Assembly (NCBI GenBank): GCA_029215795.1
Contig: JARDYH010000005.1
Coordinates: 34,044,001 to 34,108,000, forward strand
Direction of reading: 5' to 3'
From: Anniella stebbinsi
Lineage: Eukaryota > Chordata > Lepidosauria > Squamata > Anniellidae
DNA length: 64,000 nucleotides
In this document: one piece after another, positions 34,180 to 46,927 of the stretch
Layout: the number at the start of each line of letters is the position of its first letter
Position numbering within the stretch: position 1 is the first letter of the stretch
Program-made: the position numbers and the translations under genes
Notes under the pieces: generated by a model
The model's database searches: none
Told to the model about the DNA's origin: nothing
The model's input: the letters and a program-made list of their open reading frames with translations, nothing else

Positions 34180-36840
34180 TATCATACTAGCTGATATGCC
34201 CAGCATTGCTTGGGTCCATTAATAATGTTTATGACATTTATTTGATAAATAATAAATTTCTCTGCAACTTATTCATCTTTAGGTTGGTTGGGTTTTTTTA
34301 GTTTGGTTGAGTTAGTGAATTGTTTTGTTAGAATAAATGGGAAATTGTGTTAATAAGAGCTGAATTTTAAATTAGAGCTTCATGATAAACCACTTTTTTT
34401 TTGTTTTACCTCAAGTACCTACATCTCTCACCATACCTTGGCCGGAGCAGCCATCTAAACTTCAAAAACAATCAGGACACACAACACCCTTTTTACCAGC
34501 TAAAAAAGATGCAAACCTAAAAATATGTTTTCAAAATATGCCCAGCATTGCCCAGATATCTGAATAACATATAGTAGGGCAGTAGATCCCAGTAGATGCG
34601 AGGAACTGTTGTATGTATGTGCTCTGAAGTTATTATTATGAAAAAGGGAATGCAGCCAAAACACAGAATACTTTATTGGCATAATTGACTGTATAATATC
34701 TACATTTAACAGGTTTTGGCAGAGAGCCAGGATGGTCAAGGCCACTGGTGACTTGGGCCCTTTATCTGACATAAATATACTTAAAATCCAAAATTTCATG
34801 TTTTTAGATTTTTCTGGTACATTGTAGAGCCAGACCTATCAGTGTGCCAGATTTCAAGTTTCTACCCAGCATTACTCAGGCCCCGTAAAATATATGTCTG
34901 TGATGTAATTATCTTAAAGTAGCAGGCTGGTGCTAGGCCTGTGAGTTGACCTTTAAACAAATTAAATTCATTCCTTTTTTTCCTCTCTCACCCTCATAAC
35001 AACCCTTCAGAGTAGGCCAGTCCTAGGCCCGTGAGGTAACGTTAAAACAAAATAAATTAATTTCTTCCCCCTGCCTTCTCACCTTCAACTCATGACCAGG
35101 GTTGCCTTGAAGCTGTCGCCATAATTTTCCTTGTCCCCAAAGAAAATAAAAATTATAACTGCCGGCATGCCCGACTTGCCTAATGGAAGTCCTGCTGCTG
35201 AAGCTCATCAGAAGTGAAGTCTGGCTGAGCCAGTCCACACTACACTGTGCAATCGGTGCCCATAAGTAGACCCTGAGAGAGCTAGCTGGCTGGCGGTCAG
35301 CTTGGTTGCCATTGGCAATGGGCCCAGAGCTGCAGCCTCCTCCTCTCCTGCTCCCAATGAGGCCTAGCAACTCAGGAAGCTGGCTCCAGGTGCTCTCCCT
35401 TCAGGCCCAGGGTGAGCCACTACCAGATAATGGCTGCCAAAGCCTGAAAAGTCTTCCCTCCTGCCCAAAGCATGCTGGGAGTTGTAGGCATAAGCCTAGG
35501 TCCTGAATAACGTGTTAATCTTTGAACACTGCCTGAGATGTGGCACCCTGCTTGTGGATTTCTTTTTCCCAGGCAGGCTTGCCTAGTGACTGCATTAATG
35601 GCTTTGAAGTGCCAAGTGAGTTGTTGTTGTTGTTGTTGTTATTATTATTTTCCAAGGCCTTTTAACTTGATGATTTTTATGCTGCATTTCCCCCCTGTCA
35701 TAACTAAACCACAACACTCCAAGACATATGCAAGAATTACTGAATAAAGTTTATGATTTTTATGCAAAAGCCTGACTATACCATTGAGACAGAACTGAGT
35801 GAATGGAGGATTGACTGATATAGCTGAGGCTAGAATGGAATGGTGGGCAGGGTTAGTGGCAGTTGGAGAAAGTCTGGTAGAAGGAGAACAGGGAAGTGGG
35901 AGCTGAGTTAGGATTGAGAGATAGTGACCTGGTTTGCTTAGCCATACTTTATTTTAAATCAGACACTCTACATACCAGTACTACACCTCCCAGCATGCCT
36001 TTGGCAACCTTCAGGTGCCCGCATCCTCTGAGACATCCCCTTGTTGCTGATGCCGCTCCTCAATAGAGCTTTGAGGAGTAGCATCACCAAGGAGGGGAGG
36101 TAAGCGGCTATCAGTGGACGCACCCAGCTCTGGCCAATCCTGCTGGGACTGCCTTGGCCTGTGCTTTTCACACACCAAGTTCTACATCAGGAGCCTGTAC
36201 TGAAAGCTGAGCCGAGCACTTCCTCACCTTTGTCGGGTCTGTTTCTGGGCATGCGCAGAGTGCCTCCCCTTCCTTCCTCCCTCCTAAGGGCAAAGGCTAC
36301 ACACTTGCTTCCCCCAGATTCTGAGAAAACAGCAATATCAGGACGGAGTGCCTTTGAGCATGTTTGCCCCCTCAAAGTCATGCTGTTGTATGTAGTCACA
36401 ATTTTAAACAAAGCAGATGGTGGGAGGAGGCACCGTAAATGGATGCAGCCCATTTATGTGGGTTGTTTCCTTTTATGTGGAATTGGGTTGACTGCTCGAG
36501 ACCAACCTTAGAACTCAGGATGTAAAAGACACACAGCAACCACCCACCTGTACACTCACAATGGCCCCCAAAGGCTAGTAAATCTGGCCTTCTGCCCAAG
36601 ACATGCTGGGAGTTCTGCCCAAGGCATGCTGGGAGTTGTAGGCATAAACCTAGGTTTTTATTAAATTCTTTAAAATACTTTAAACCCCAGAAATCGTGTT
36701 TTTAGATTTTTCTGGTGCATTGTACAGCCAGACCTATCATGGTGTCAAATTTCAAGTTTATAACTCACCTGGAAGTGGGTAAACATTTCCGGACATATAT
36801 GATGCACACATATTTTCTGCTTTATAGGTAGAGATGTACA
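34180..36840. repeat. Unclassified repeat region with repeated blocks
   Basis: A block of about 60 bp (GTTTTTAGATTTTTCTGGT, AGCCAGACCTATCA, ATTTCAAGTTT) occurs at 34797-34862 and 36694-36757. GCATGCTGGGAGTTGTAGGC occurs near 35468 and 36627, with an inverted relative at 35988. CCCAGCATTGC recurs at 34200, 34540 and 34869. A TAGGCC.GTGAG block is tandemly repeated at 34935-35040. The (GTT)n at 35620-35649 is included. The class is unknown. Confidence 0.6.
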
Positions 36841-38507
36841 TTTAAAGGCTGCTGCACCTTTAGGGCTAAGCGAGACATTACTCATGATATACCTCTAATG
36901 AAGACCCACTGAGTCCTCCCTTGGGAAAATGCACTCAGGAGGGGGTATTTTGTATCAAAGGAGGGAAGATGGTACTTAACCTTTCACCTGTCAGTACCTT
37001 TTCCCTGGAAACTTTCCTTCTGGAGCTGTATTTACCTCACAAATACGATGAATCTAGAATACCACAGGGATAAGAGCTGATAGTTGGGGGTGGGGATACG
37101 AACCTTTACGAGAATCATTTTTTTTGTTTTTGTTTTTTGTTTTAGCTGTATCTATATAAGCTATGTCAAGGTTTTTGTTAAAGGAATTATCCTACTTATA
37201 GCTTTGAAATATTTGCATACATATTTACATAGATACATCAAATGGCCTGACAAGGAAAGGTTAAGCAATCCCTTCCCTTTTGCTACTTCACAGGCACAGG
37301 CACTTTGCAAAGGAGAAAGGGATATTGGGGCCTTGTTACATAAGGCCCCTTATTTTCAAGATTTAATCTTTGGCTCCCATTTGGATTGCTTTATTCAAGC
37401 ACAATTACTGCAACATATTTTTGCCTTTAAAAGGCTGCATTCAGAGATGACCTTGGTGATCAACCTCAATTTGCTTTACCTCAAGGGAACGTGATGTTCC
37501 AGACTGAAAACAATGTGATAATATTAATGGGCTTTGGCTCAGATGTATGAGTATTAATTAAGCATTAAAAAAAAACCCAAATTGGCCACTATACTGCAGA
37601 ATGAACTGCAAATCCCTATTAGATGTTTCTCTGCTTTCAGTAGACACAAAGGTAGTTTTCAGAAATCCCAATGCACTTGGTGGGGCTGAATAGGCAGGTA
37701 TAGGATTACATGGTCAGTCACTTGTGTGCAATTAGCAAATGAGATAACAATACTTTATGTGACCCTCTAAGTTGTTGATGTACCCACATGATATAACTTT
37801 AAAAGGTAGACAACAGCTTTTGATTTCACTTTCCTAAACATACAGTAGGAGTATATTTTTTTCAAGTCTGGTCTTCCAGGTCGGGAATGTTGAAGTTCAG
37901 GCCTGCAGGCCAAATCCAGTCTGATTCTCCAGGGCTCCCCACATGCCCATTCCCTATTCCCCTGGCCCCACTCCCTTTCCCCATTTGGCTTTTCCCCCTA
38001 TTCCCCCACTCCCATTTTGAAAGGTTTAGGTAGGTTTAGGTAGTGGCATTAAGAGCTCTAAGCTACAATAAGCTAGTACTATGGGTATTTCGGCCCAAGC
38101 CCTTTTGCTGTCTGCCCCCATCCACCCCTGGAATTCAGCCCCTTTGAACTTCTTCAAAATTGAATTCAGCCCTTGGGTTGAAAGAAGCTCAACGCACATG
38201 TTCTAGCTAAGAGCACATGCAAAAGTCTCCAATTCTGAAAAAAAAAGTAGCACTGGTAAATGCTTCTAGTCTCCACAGTCCAGATTAGAAATCGTCACCC
38301 CATTTTAACCTAAAACAAAACCAGTCAGTTTGTATCACTGGGCTTCCCAAAGCAAAATTCAAAGCGTATATAAAGGTTTCTCTCCCTGAGGAATTCTGAG
38401 GGAAGAACGTTGATGGTTTCTCTCTTCTTTTTAGATGTCACAGTCCAACGAGAGCTGGACCGCACGATTCTGCTGACAGTGTAGCTCAGATGTGAGGCAC
38501 TGGAGAG

Positions 38508-41500
38508 TAGGGATGTGCACTGACCCCCCGGATCGGATCGGATAGCGGATCGGAATCGGACCTGGGGGGTCGGATCGGATCGGATCGGATCGGAGGCTGG
38601 TCGGATCGGATCGGACCAGATGTCCGATCCGGATCGGACGCCATTTTGAATGCTTTTTCCCATAGCCAAGTATTGTTTTACAAAAACGCCTATAACTTTT
38701 TCATTTTTAAAGATAGAAGGATGAAACTTGGGGACATTGTAGACTGGTTAGGGATAGTTATCTGTGAGAAATTTCAGAAAGATTGGTGCATGCGTTTTGT
38801 GGCAATTAATTTTTTAATAAATACCCAGGAATGCTTATAACTTTGTCATTTTTAAAGTTACAAACATGAAACTTTGCCACATTGTAGGAGGTACCTTGGG
38901 ACCTATGTGTGTGAAATTTCAGAAACATAGGTGCTTGCCTTGTGTGGCAATTAATTTTAGAAAAATAGGTAGTAGTGGGGTAAATACAGTTACGCCTCCC
39001 ATTTTTTTATTTTTTAAGATACAAACAGGAAACTTGGGCACATTACAGGTACCACTTGCCTTGATATGTGAGTGAAATTTCAGAAACATTGGAGCTTTCC
39101 TTGTGTGGCAATTAATTTTTGAAACAATGAGGAAAGAAACACCTATAACTTTGTCATTTTTAAAGTTACACACATGAAACTTTGCCACATTGTAGGTGGT
39201 ACCTTGGGACCCATGTGTATGAAATTTCGGAAACGTAGGTGCTTGCCTTGTGTGGCAATTAATTTTTTAATAAATACCCAGGAATGCCTATAACTTTGTC
39301 ATTTGTAAAGTTACACACATGAAACTTTGCCACATTGTAGGTGGTACCTTGGGACCTATGTGTGTGAAATTTCAAAAACGTAGGTGCTTGCCTTGTATGG
39401 CAATTAATTTTAGAAAAATGGGTAGTAGTGGGGTAAATACAGTTACGCCTCCCATTTTTTTATTTTTTAAGATACAAACAGGAAACATGGGCACATTACA
39501 GGGAACACTTCACTTGATAGGTGTGTAAAATTTCAGACAGCTGGGTCCAGGCATGTGGTGGCAATTAATTTTTGAAACAATGAGGAAAGAAACGCCTATA
39601 ACTTTTTTATTTTAAAAGTTAGAAGTCTGAACATTGCTCACTTTGTAGATGGGTTAGGGGTAGATATGTGTCAGAAATTTCAGAATGATAGGTCCAGGCA
39701 TTTGATGGCTATGGAATTTTTAAATTACATGTTTCAAAAAAATTTCTACAGAGGCCAGGTCTTCCCCTCCCGCTTCCCGCGAAGAAAAGGAAACACTGTC
39801 TCGTCTCGATCCCTTTGATCCTTGCTAGTATCCATTACAGGGCTCGTGTCTGCTTGAGTAAAAAAGTGAAAGTAGGAAAGCAGACACGAGCCCTGTAATG
39901 GATACTAGCAAGGATCAAAGGGATCGAGACGAGACAGTGTTTCCTTTTCTTCGCGGGAAGCGGGAGGGGGAGGAAAGGAAGACCTGGCCTCTGTGGAACA
40001 TTTTTTGAAACATTTTATCTAAAAATTCCATAGCCATCAAATGCCTGGACCTATCATTCTGAAATTTCTGACACATATCTACCCCTAACCCATCTACAAA
40101 GTGAGCAATGTTCAGACTTCTAACTTTTAAAATAAAAAAGTTATAGGCGTTTCTTTCCTCATTGTTTCAAAAATTAATTGCCACCACATGCCTGGACCCA
40201 GCTTTCGGAAATTTTACACACATATCAAGTGAAGTGTTCCCTGTAATGTGCCCATGTTTCCTGTTTGTATCTTAAAAAATAAAAAAATGGGAGGCGTAAC
40301 TGTATTTACCCCACTACTACCCATTTTTCTAAAATTAATTGCCATACAAGGCAAGCACCTACGTTTTTGAAATTTAGCACACATAGGTCCCAAGGTACCT
40401 CCTACAATGTGGCAAAGTTTCATGTGTGTAACTTTAAAAATGACAAAGTTATAGGCATTCCTGGGTATTTATTAAAAAATTAATTGCCACAAAACGCATG
40501 CACCAATCTTTCTGAAATTTCTCACAGATAACTATCCCTAACCAGTCTACAATGTGCCCAAGTTTCCTGTTTGTATCTTCAAAAATAAAAATGTGGGAGG
40601 CATAACTGTATTTCTCAGTGGGAAAGTGCAATGCAATGATTCCCTATGGGAAAGTGCAATGCAATGATTCCCTATGGGAAAGTACTGTCCAATGAATCCT
40701 TATGGGCAAGTGCTGTCCAATGAATCCCTCATTGTTTCAAAAATTAATTGCCACACCAGGCAAGCACCAATGTTTCTGAAATTTTACACACATATCAAGT
40801 GAAGTGTTCCCTGTAATGTGCCCAAGTTTCCTGTTTGTATCTTCAAAACTAAAAAAATGGGAGGCGTAACTGTATTTACCCCACTACTACCCATTTTTCT
40901 AAAATTAATTGCCACACAAGGCAAGCACCTATGTTTCTGAAATTTTACACACATAGGTCCCAAGGTACCACCTACAATGTGGCAAAGTTTCATGTGTGTA
41001 ACTTTAAAAATGACAAAGTTATAGGTGTTTCTTTCCTCATTGTTTCAAAACTTAATTGCCACACAAGGCAAGCTCCAATGTTTCTGAAATTTCACTCACA
41101 TATCAAGGCAAGTGGTATCTGTAATGTGCCCAAGTTTCCTGTTTGTATCTTAAAAAATAAAAAAATGGGAGGCGTAACTGTATTTACCCCACTACTACCC
41201 ATTTTTCTAAAATTAATTGCCACACAAGGCAAGCACCTATGTTTCTGAAATTTCACACACATAGGTCCCAAGGTACCTCCTACAATGTGGCAAAGTTTCA
41301 TGTTTGTAACTTTAAAAATGACAAAGTTATAAGCATTCCTGGGTATTTATTAAAAAATTAATTGCCACAAAACGCATGCACCAATCTTTCTGAAATTTCT
41401 CACAGATAACTATCCCTAACCAGTCTACAATGTCCCCAAGTTTCATCCTTCTATCTTTAAAAATGAAAAAGTTATAGGCGTTTTTGTAAAACAATACTTG

Positions 41501-41671
41501 GCTATGGGAAAAAGCATTCAAAATGGCGTCCGATCCGGATCGGACCTCATCGGATCGGATCGGATCGGATCGGAGGTTGGTCGGATCGGATCGGATCGGA
41601 TCGGATTTTCCCGATTTTGGGTCGGATCGGATTCGGATCGTGGATCGGATCCGATCCGATGCACACCCCTA
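38508..41671. mobile_element. Foldback hAT-type element FB2 with higher-order repeat arms (3,164 bp)
   Basis: It is flanked by an exact 8-bp duplication CTGGAGAG (38500-38507 and 41672-41679). The ends TAGGGATGTGCACTGACCCC and, inward from the right, TAGGGGTGTGCATCGGATCG are followed by (CGGAT)n subterminal repeats. The left arm 38508-39855 and right arm 39877-41671 are near-identical inverted copies around a loop of about 21 bp. The left arm holds seven monomers starting at 38691, 38836, 38991, 39144, 39289, 39444 and 39597: a 453-bp period of three monomers. The right arm is about 450 bp longer, with two further monomers and a block of about 30-bp repeats (40611-40725). The short similar ORFs beginning MKLCHIVGG are monomer translations, not genes. 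Confidence 0.93.
40611..40725. repeat. Small tandem block inside FB2 right arm
   Basis: Four units of about 28-31 bp, each containing TATGGGAAAGTGC or TATGGGCAAGTGC and CAATGAAT or CAATGATT. It is absent from the left arm. Confidence 0.85.
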
Positions 41672-42611
41672 CTGGAGAGCCTCTGCCACTCAAGTACGCT
41701 TTACTGGACTAGACATATCTGACTCAGACTAAAGCTGCTCCATTAGGTTGTTATATAACAATAAGTGACATTAAAAAGCCCAAGTCAGTGTTTATGTTTG
41801 CTTTCGCCTCCCCGAGCTCTTGCCTCAGTCTCTGGGGCTTCTGATTTCCATCCTTCATCTCAAAGCCTATGCTTTTGTCGGGGAACATAGGTTTTCACAG
41901 ATTAAGAGGCCCCATGTTGAGAAGAGAATTTCTTTGATCCTTAAACACCATCTTAAGGATTTAGTTAGGGTGTGTGTGTGGAAATAGTCCTAAGCATAAG
42001 TGCTAAATGTACTTTGCCAAGAAAGATCTCTGGTTTGGGGTTTGTTTATTTGCAATATCAGAACTCTAAAAGAAAAATGTTGATGACAAGTTAAAGTATT
42101 TAATTTAATGAGAAGCACAGATCTGGACTGCTACTTGGTTTGAAGGTGCCATGAAAATGTGCATGTCCTCACATTTTTTGGAGGGGACAGGAGAGCCTAT
42201 ATGTGTCATGTAGGAGTTTTTTGGACTGCATGAACTTAAGAACAATATGCAAAATGGTTGCTAGGTTGATCTCTGAGGTCCCATTCACACAATCACTCTC
42301 TACATGACCAGCTGGTACTATTACTACTATCAAGAAGTATGCTTCACCTGAATTCATAACGATGTGAAATTTCTCAGCCTACACATCTCAAGGAGAATTC
42401 CGCAGAATTTATGTTAGGATGTAAACCAGGTCTTTTCTTGATGAAGTCCCAAGCTGGAGATGAGTTCAGAAAGTTGTTCTTGATTCGAATTGACACTGAA
42501 ATTTCACCACATGTGAAATCCAAAGTGAATGCTCCTCCCTGGCAAAGTGTCTGAGAAATTGCAAAGGGGTTTTTGTAAGGCTATCAACATGTATCAAGCA
42601 GGGGTTCTGCA

Positions 42612-43757
42612 TAGGGATGTGCACGGACCCCAAAAATCATATCGGAATTGGAATCGGAACTTCAGATTTTGTAAAATATTGGATGGGAAAAATTGGAGGT
42701 CCGTGTTATGGGATCCGATCCGATACAAAATCGGAAGTTCCGATTTCAATATTGGAACACCATTTTAGGTGTTTTCTCCATAGGCTTGCATTGGGGGAAA
42801 GAAAGCTTTCCCCCAATGCAAGTCTATGGGGAAAACACCTAAAATAGCAGACCTCCCCCTCCCTCCCCCCCCACTCGTGCTCCTTACCTACTGCTGTCTC
42901 ACACTGCTGGCCGCTGCCACCCACTGCTCCGCACTACTGAGAATTAGGCTTTGCAGCCTGGTTCTCAGTAGAGTGACGCGCAGGGAAATGCCATCACCCA
43001 GTGCGTCGTTCTACTGAGAACAAGGCTGCAAAGCCTGTTTCTCAGTAGTACGGAGCAGCAGACGGCAGCACGGGATGGCAGCAGGTAAGAGGGGACATAG
43101 CTACCTCCCCCCTCGTGCTCCTTACCTGCCGCCATCGTCTGCTGCCATCCGCAGCTCCATACTACTGAGAACCAGGCTGCAAAGCCTGGTTCTCAGTAGT
43201 ACGGAGCAGTGGATGGCAGCGCGGGATGGCAGCAGGTAACGGGGGACCTCCCTCTCCCTCCCATTTCCCCCCACATGCAGTCTTTTCCTGCCAGCATCCT
43301 GTGCTGCCATCTGCTGCTACCATACAGAAGCAGTGGACAGCAGCGCGGGATGCTGGCAGGTAAGGGGGGACCCCTCGCTCCCCCCCACACGTCACTCTAC
43401 TGAGAACCAGGCCGCAAAGCCTGGTTCTCAGTAGTATGGAGCAGCGGGCGGCAGCAGACAATGGCAGCAGGTAAGGAGCACGAGGGGGGAGGGAGGGAGG
43501 CCCCTAGTCACCTGCCACCATGTTTTCCCCATGAACTTGCATTGGAGAAAAGCTTTCTTTTCCCCCAATGCAAGCCTATGGCAAAAACACATAAAATGGA
43601 GGCCTGATTTTCCAATTTTTTCCGATATTAATCGGATAAAAAAAAATTGGATTGGGAGAAATCAGACCTCCTGTGGCTAGCATGGGAATCAGACATCGGA
43701 TGCCCGATTTCCACCGATTTGTATCAGGTATCAGGTCCGATACAATGCACATCCCTA
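42612..43757. mobile_element. Foldback hAT-type element FB3, stem-module interior (1,146 bp)
   Basis: The ends are TAGGGATGTGCACGGACCCC and, inward from the right, TAGGGATGTGCATTGTATCG. The flanking octamers are GTTCTGCA (42604-42611) and GTTCTTCA (43758-43765), 7 of 8 matching. The subterminal arms contain AAAATCGGAA and CCCCAATGCAAG-type inverted blocks. The interior repeats a stem module CTACTGAGAACCAGGCT with its complement, best preserved at 43157-43205. Short GC-rich ORFs here are not genes. Confidence 0.9.
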
Positions 43758-44289
43758 GTTCTTCACATCCCTTCAATTGCCACCACCCTGTAAAAAGCAT
43801 AGTGAAACTGGTGATATCTCGTTGTGTTTAAGAAGATGTAAGCATAAAGGCTGTTTCTTCCAAATGCGGTGGGAGTGTGAAATTGTACAAAACTTAGCTT
43901 AATCTATTAGACCTGTTCAATTGTATCACAGGCACCATGCTGCTTTTAAATCCAGCATACATTCTCCCACATATTGACATCAATGAGGTGACACGATACC
44001 CAAATCAACACCCACACTTCTTTCTTATTTATTGTTGGCAGCCAAGATGCATTCACCAGGCAATGCCTTATTTACCTTCGGTCTATAACTTGCTTTATTT
44101 ACATATGTGACATTTACTTTATTATATACGCTGTGGATTTTGTTTCCTGTTTATTTTATATGGCGGCTATAATTATTTTTAATGGTGTTGCTATCCACAT
44201 TTATACTATGTTTGATTTTGTGGGGGGCATGAATTTATTTTGTTTAGAATACTTTATAAATAAAAGTTTTATATCTTGAATGGTTTTTT

Positions 44290-44390
44290 TTTTATGGTTT
44301 TATTTTTTGTAAACCGCCCAGAGAGCTTCAGCTATTGGGCAGAATAGAAATGCAGTAAATAAATCAATAAATCAATAAATCTGCTAACTG
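44290..44390 (+). repeat. L2 3' end fragment
   Basis: AAACCGCCCAGAGAGCTTCAG, GGGCAGAATAGAAATGCAG and an (AAATC)n-like tail. Confidence 0.8.
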
Positions 44391-46435
44391 GATATTCTCC
44401 TTTGGAATATATTTCCATCAGAATGCATGTGCTGCGCTTCAGGTCCCAGTCAAGGGCATATAGGCGTAGAGCGGTTTAAAAATAGAAGCTTGAAGCTGAC
44501 ACAGAGTATGACAGGGAGCCCATCTGAATGTAAAGACTTAAGCAGAGGACAGACAAGACCATACTGATAGAAGGGAATGGCACGAACAGGCACTGCATAG
44601 GGATGGTGATAGAGGTGTGTGTGTGCAGACATTGAGACTGCAAGGCTGCAGGTCTGTGTCAGTTTGTTTGGATGGGCTCATTTTTTGCTTGAAGATAGTG
44701 GCTGATCAAAAGTAGAGAAGCAAGAGTGGCTGGTGGGGCAGAGGGAGCAGGGCGAAATAAGAAGCATGATATTGTTTGAATATGTACATAAATGTGTGTG
44801 TGTGTTTTAAACCTGAATAAGGTTTACTAACCTTTATACAGCCAGGTATCCAGCTTTTACTGTTGTGACCTCAGTGACACATATTCTTCATTGAAAGTAT
44901 GTCACTAGCCACCCAAAAAGCCCTTCTACTCGACCATGAGGTGAAGCATCAGAAGGAAAATATTGACCAAAACATCAGCCAGTGCTATGGACAACACTAC
45001 CCTTTTGCACGTGTGGGAGATGGCTCAGCTGTTCTCCATCCTCAGTTCACCTAGTAGTGTTAGGCTGCTGGCTTCCACAGTGGGGAACAATTACCTGGGG
45101 GATACTCAGGCGTAGACCTTTTGCAAAATGGGATTTGCTGTTTCAGATGAGACCCAGGTCCTGGTACTCTGAAGTTCCAAGAAGCACATTATCACTTCTT
45201 TCAGTGGCTCTATGATAAGGGCATCATTAAATCAAACATACTTGGAGACTAGTTTTGTTTTGGGTTGATAGTAGTTTGAAGGAGACTATCATCAAAATGC
45301 CTTGGGCATGCTACATGCAGCAATAAACTTTATATTCTGAGTACCATCTTTTGGATTCATTGAGTCAACCTTACATTTTTTTTCAGAATGCATGAACTCA
45401 TTCTTTGAAAATCATGTTACAAAAGAACCTCTTACTTCTTTGAACATAATTATTGGGTGGGGTGTTTGTCTTCTTCTGGTATTCTCTGGTGGTGATTCAT
45501 ATGCCACATAAGTACTAGCACCTCCTCTAGTTTAGGTCCATTGATATAGGCCCTTTGACTTCCTTGGTGGCCTCTGCCTGATGATTTATTCTGAATACTG
45601 CAGGGCATTCCATAGTTATTCTTTCTCTACCATTATGATAGCTTACTTAGTGGAAATAAATGTTGACATTTTATGGAGTCCCCCGACCTTCCCCCTTTCT
45701 AATGTCTGAATTTTTAGACTCACTAAAATATAGCAAGCACTGACTCTTGAAATCAGCTTTGCTACTCCCTTTCCTTTTCCACAGTAGACCTCTCTATTGA
45801 GCCATATGGTTTCATTGTACACAATGGCAAAGAAAGCCCCCAAATTGTAGCCCATATTTTTTTCAACATAGGTCTTCTGACAAGACTGCACATTCCTTTT
45901 GTTTGACATTAAACAACCTAGGAAGGTCTTCTCCAATTTATGCTGGCACCATAATGGAACTTGTCTGTTTTGGCAGCTTGTATACCCAGCTTTAGTTCTA
46001 AGTGATTTAATGCAGCAAAAGTTATAAAGCCCAGAAAATTGTGGTTTACAGTGGAAAATGTGACAGGCCATCAAGTATAATGACACTTACAGGCATGCTA
46101 TAATGAAAGGCGGCTATACACAGGCAAGAAAGAAACCTCTACAAGATGTTACTTTAACAGCCTCTAAATTTTCATAGTGGTGGCTGCAGATAGTATTGTG
46201 ACTCTCAATAAAGTCTGTGGTACTTCAGTTGTTAAAGCTTTGGAGAACTCAAGCTTAATGGACAAAAGCTAAAGTTTCTTTGACTTGGGAGTGCTGCTTC
46301 TCACATTATGTTTACAAAGCAGGGTGCACAGTCAGAAGTTAGTCAGAAGTATAAAGATCTTTGGGAAGGGTAATGTAGAATACATGTGTTACTCTTGAGC
46401 AGCCCTGAGGTAGAATCCTCATGTAATTGGATATT

Positions 46436-46472
<37 letters not shown>
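46436..46472. repeat. (CT)n(CA)n compound microsatellite
   Basis: CT units followed directly by CA units. Confidence 0.95.
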
Positions 46473-46896
46473 TCCAAAGTGTGCCAAGCCAGGTTCTACA
46501 AGAAAGGTAAAAATGGCCACAGTCACTGGATAAGGAGCTGCTTCATACTTAGACTAGTTAGGGTGGCCAGGTGTCCTAATGTACAGAGGAGAGCCTTCTA
46601 TTTGAAAAGCTGTCAGAGGACTATCATCTATTTGAAGGTCTCCTCTACTAGAAGAGCTGTCCAGTCCAAGTCTGGTTTAAAGTCAAAGAACCATAAGCAG
46701 GGAGAACAGGAGCCTTGAAGTTGTCCATCGTCAAGTTGCACCTGGACAGCAGCCTGAGCAGACAAATAGGTCACCTGGTCACAGTCTTCTGCAGTATAGT
46801 AAAATGTGTTGTTTTTCTAATTAAATGATAGTTATGATTTCTAAATCTGCATCTATATATATAAATCACCACATGTCGCTATTACACAAACTGGTA

Positions 46897-46898
<2 letters not shown>

Positions 46899-46927
<29 letters not shown>

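Noticed and set aside
38646..41521. Cluster of similar short ORFs beginning MKLCHIVGGTLGPM on both strands, resembling a gene family
   Set aside because: They are translations of the tandem monomers in FB2 and appear on opposite strands because the element is palindromic; there is no conserved gene structure.
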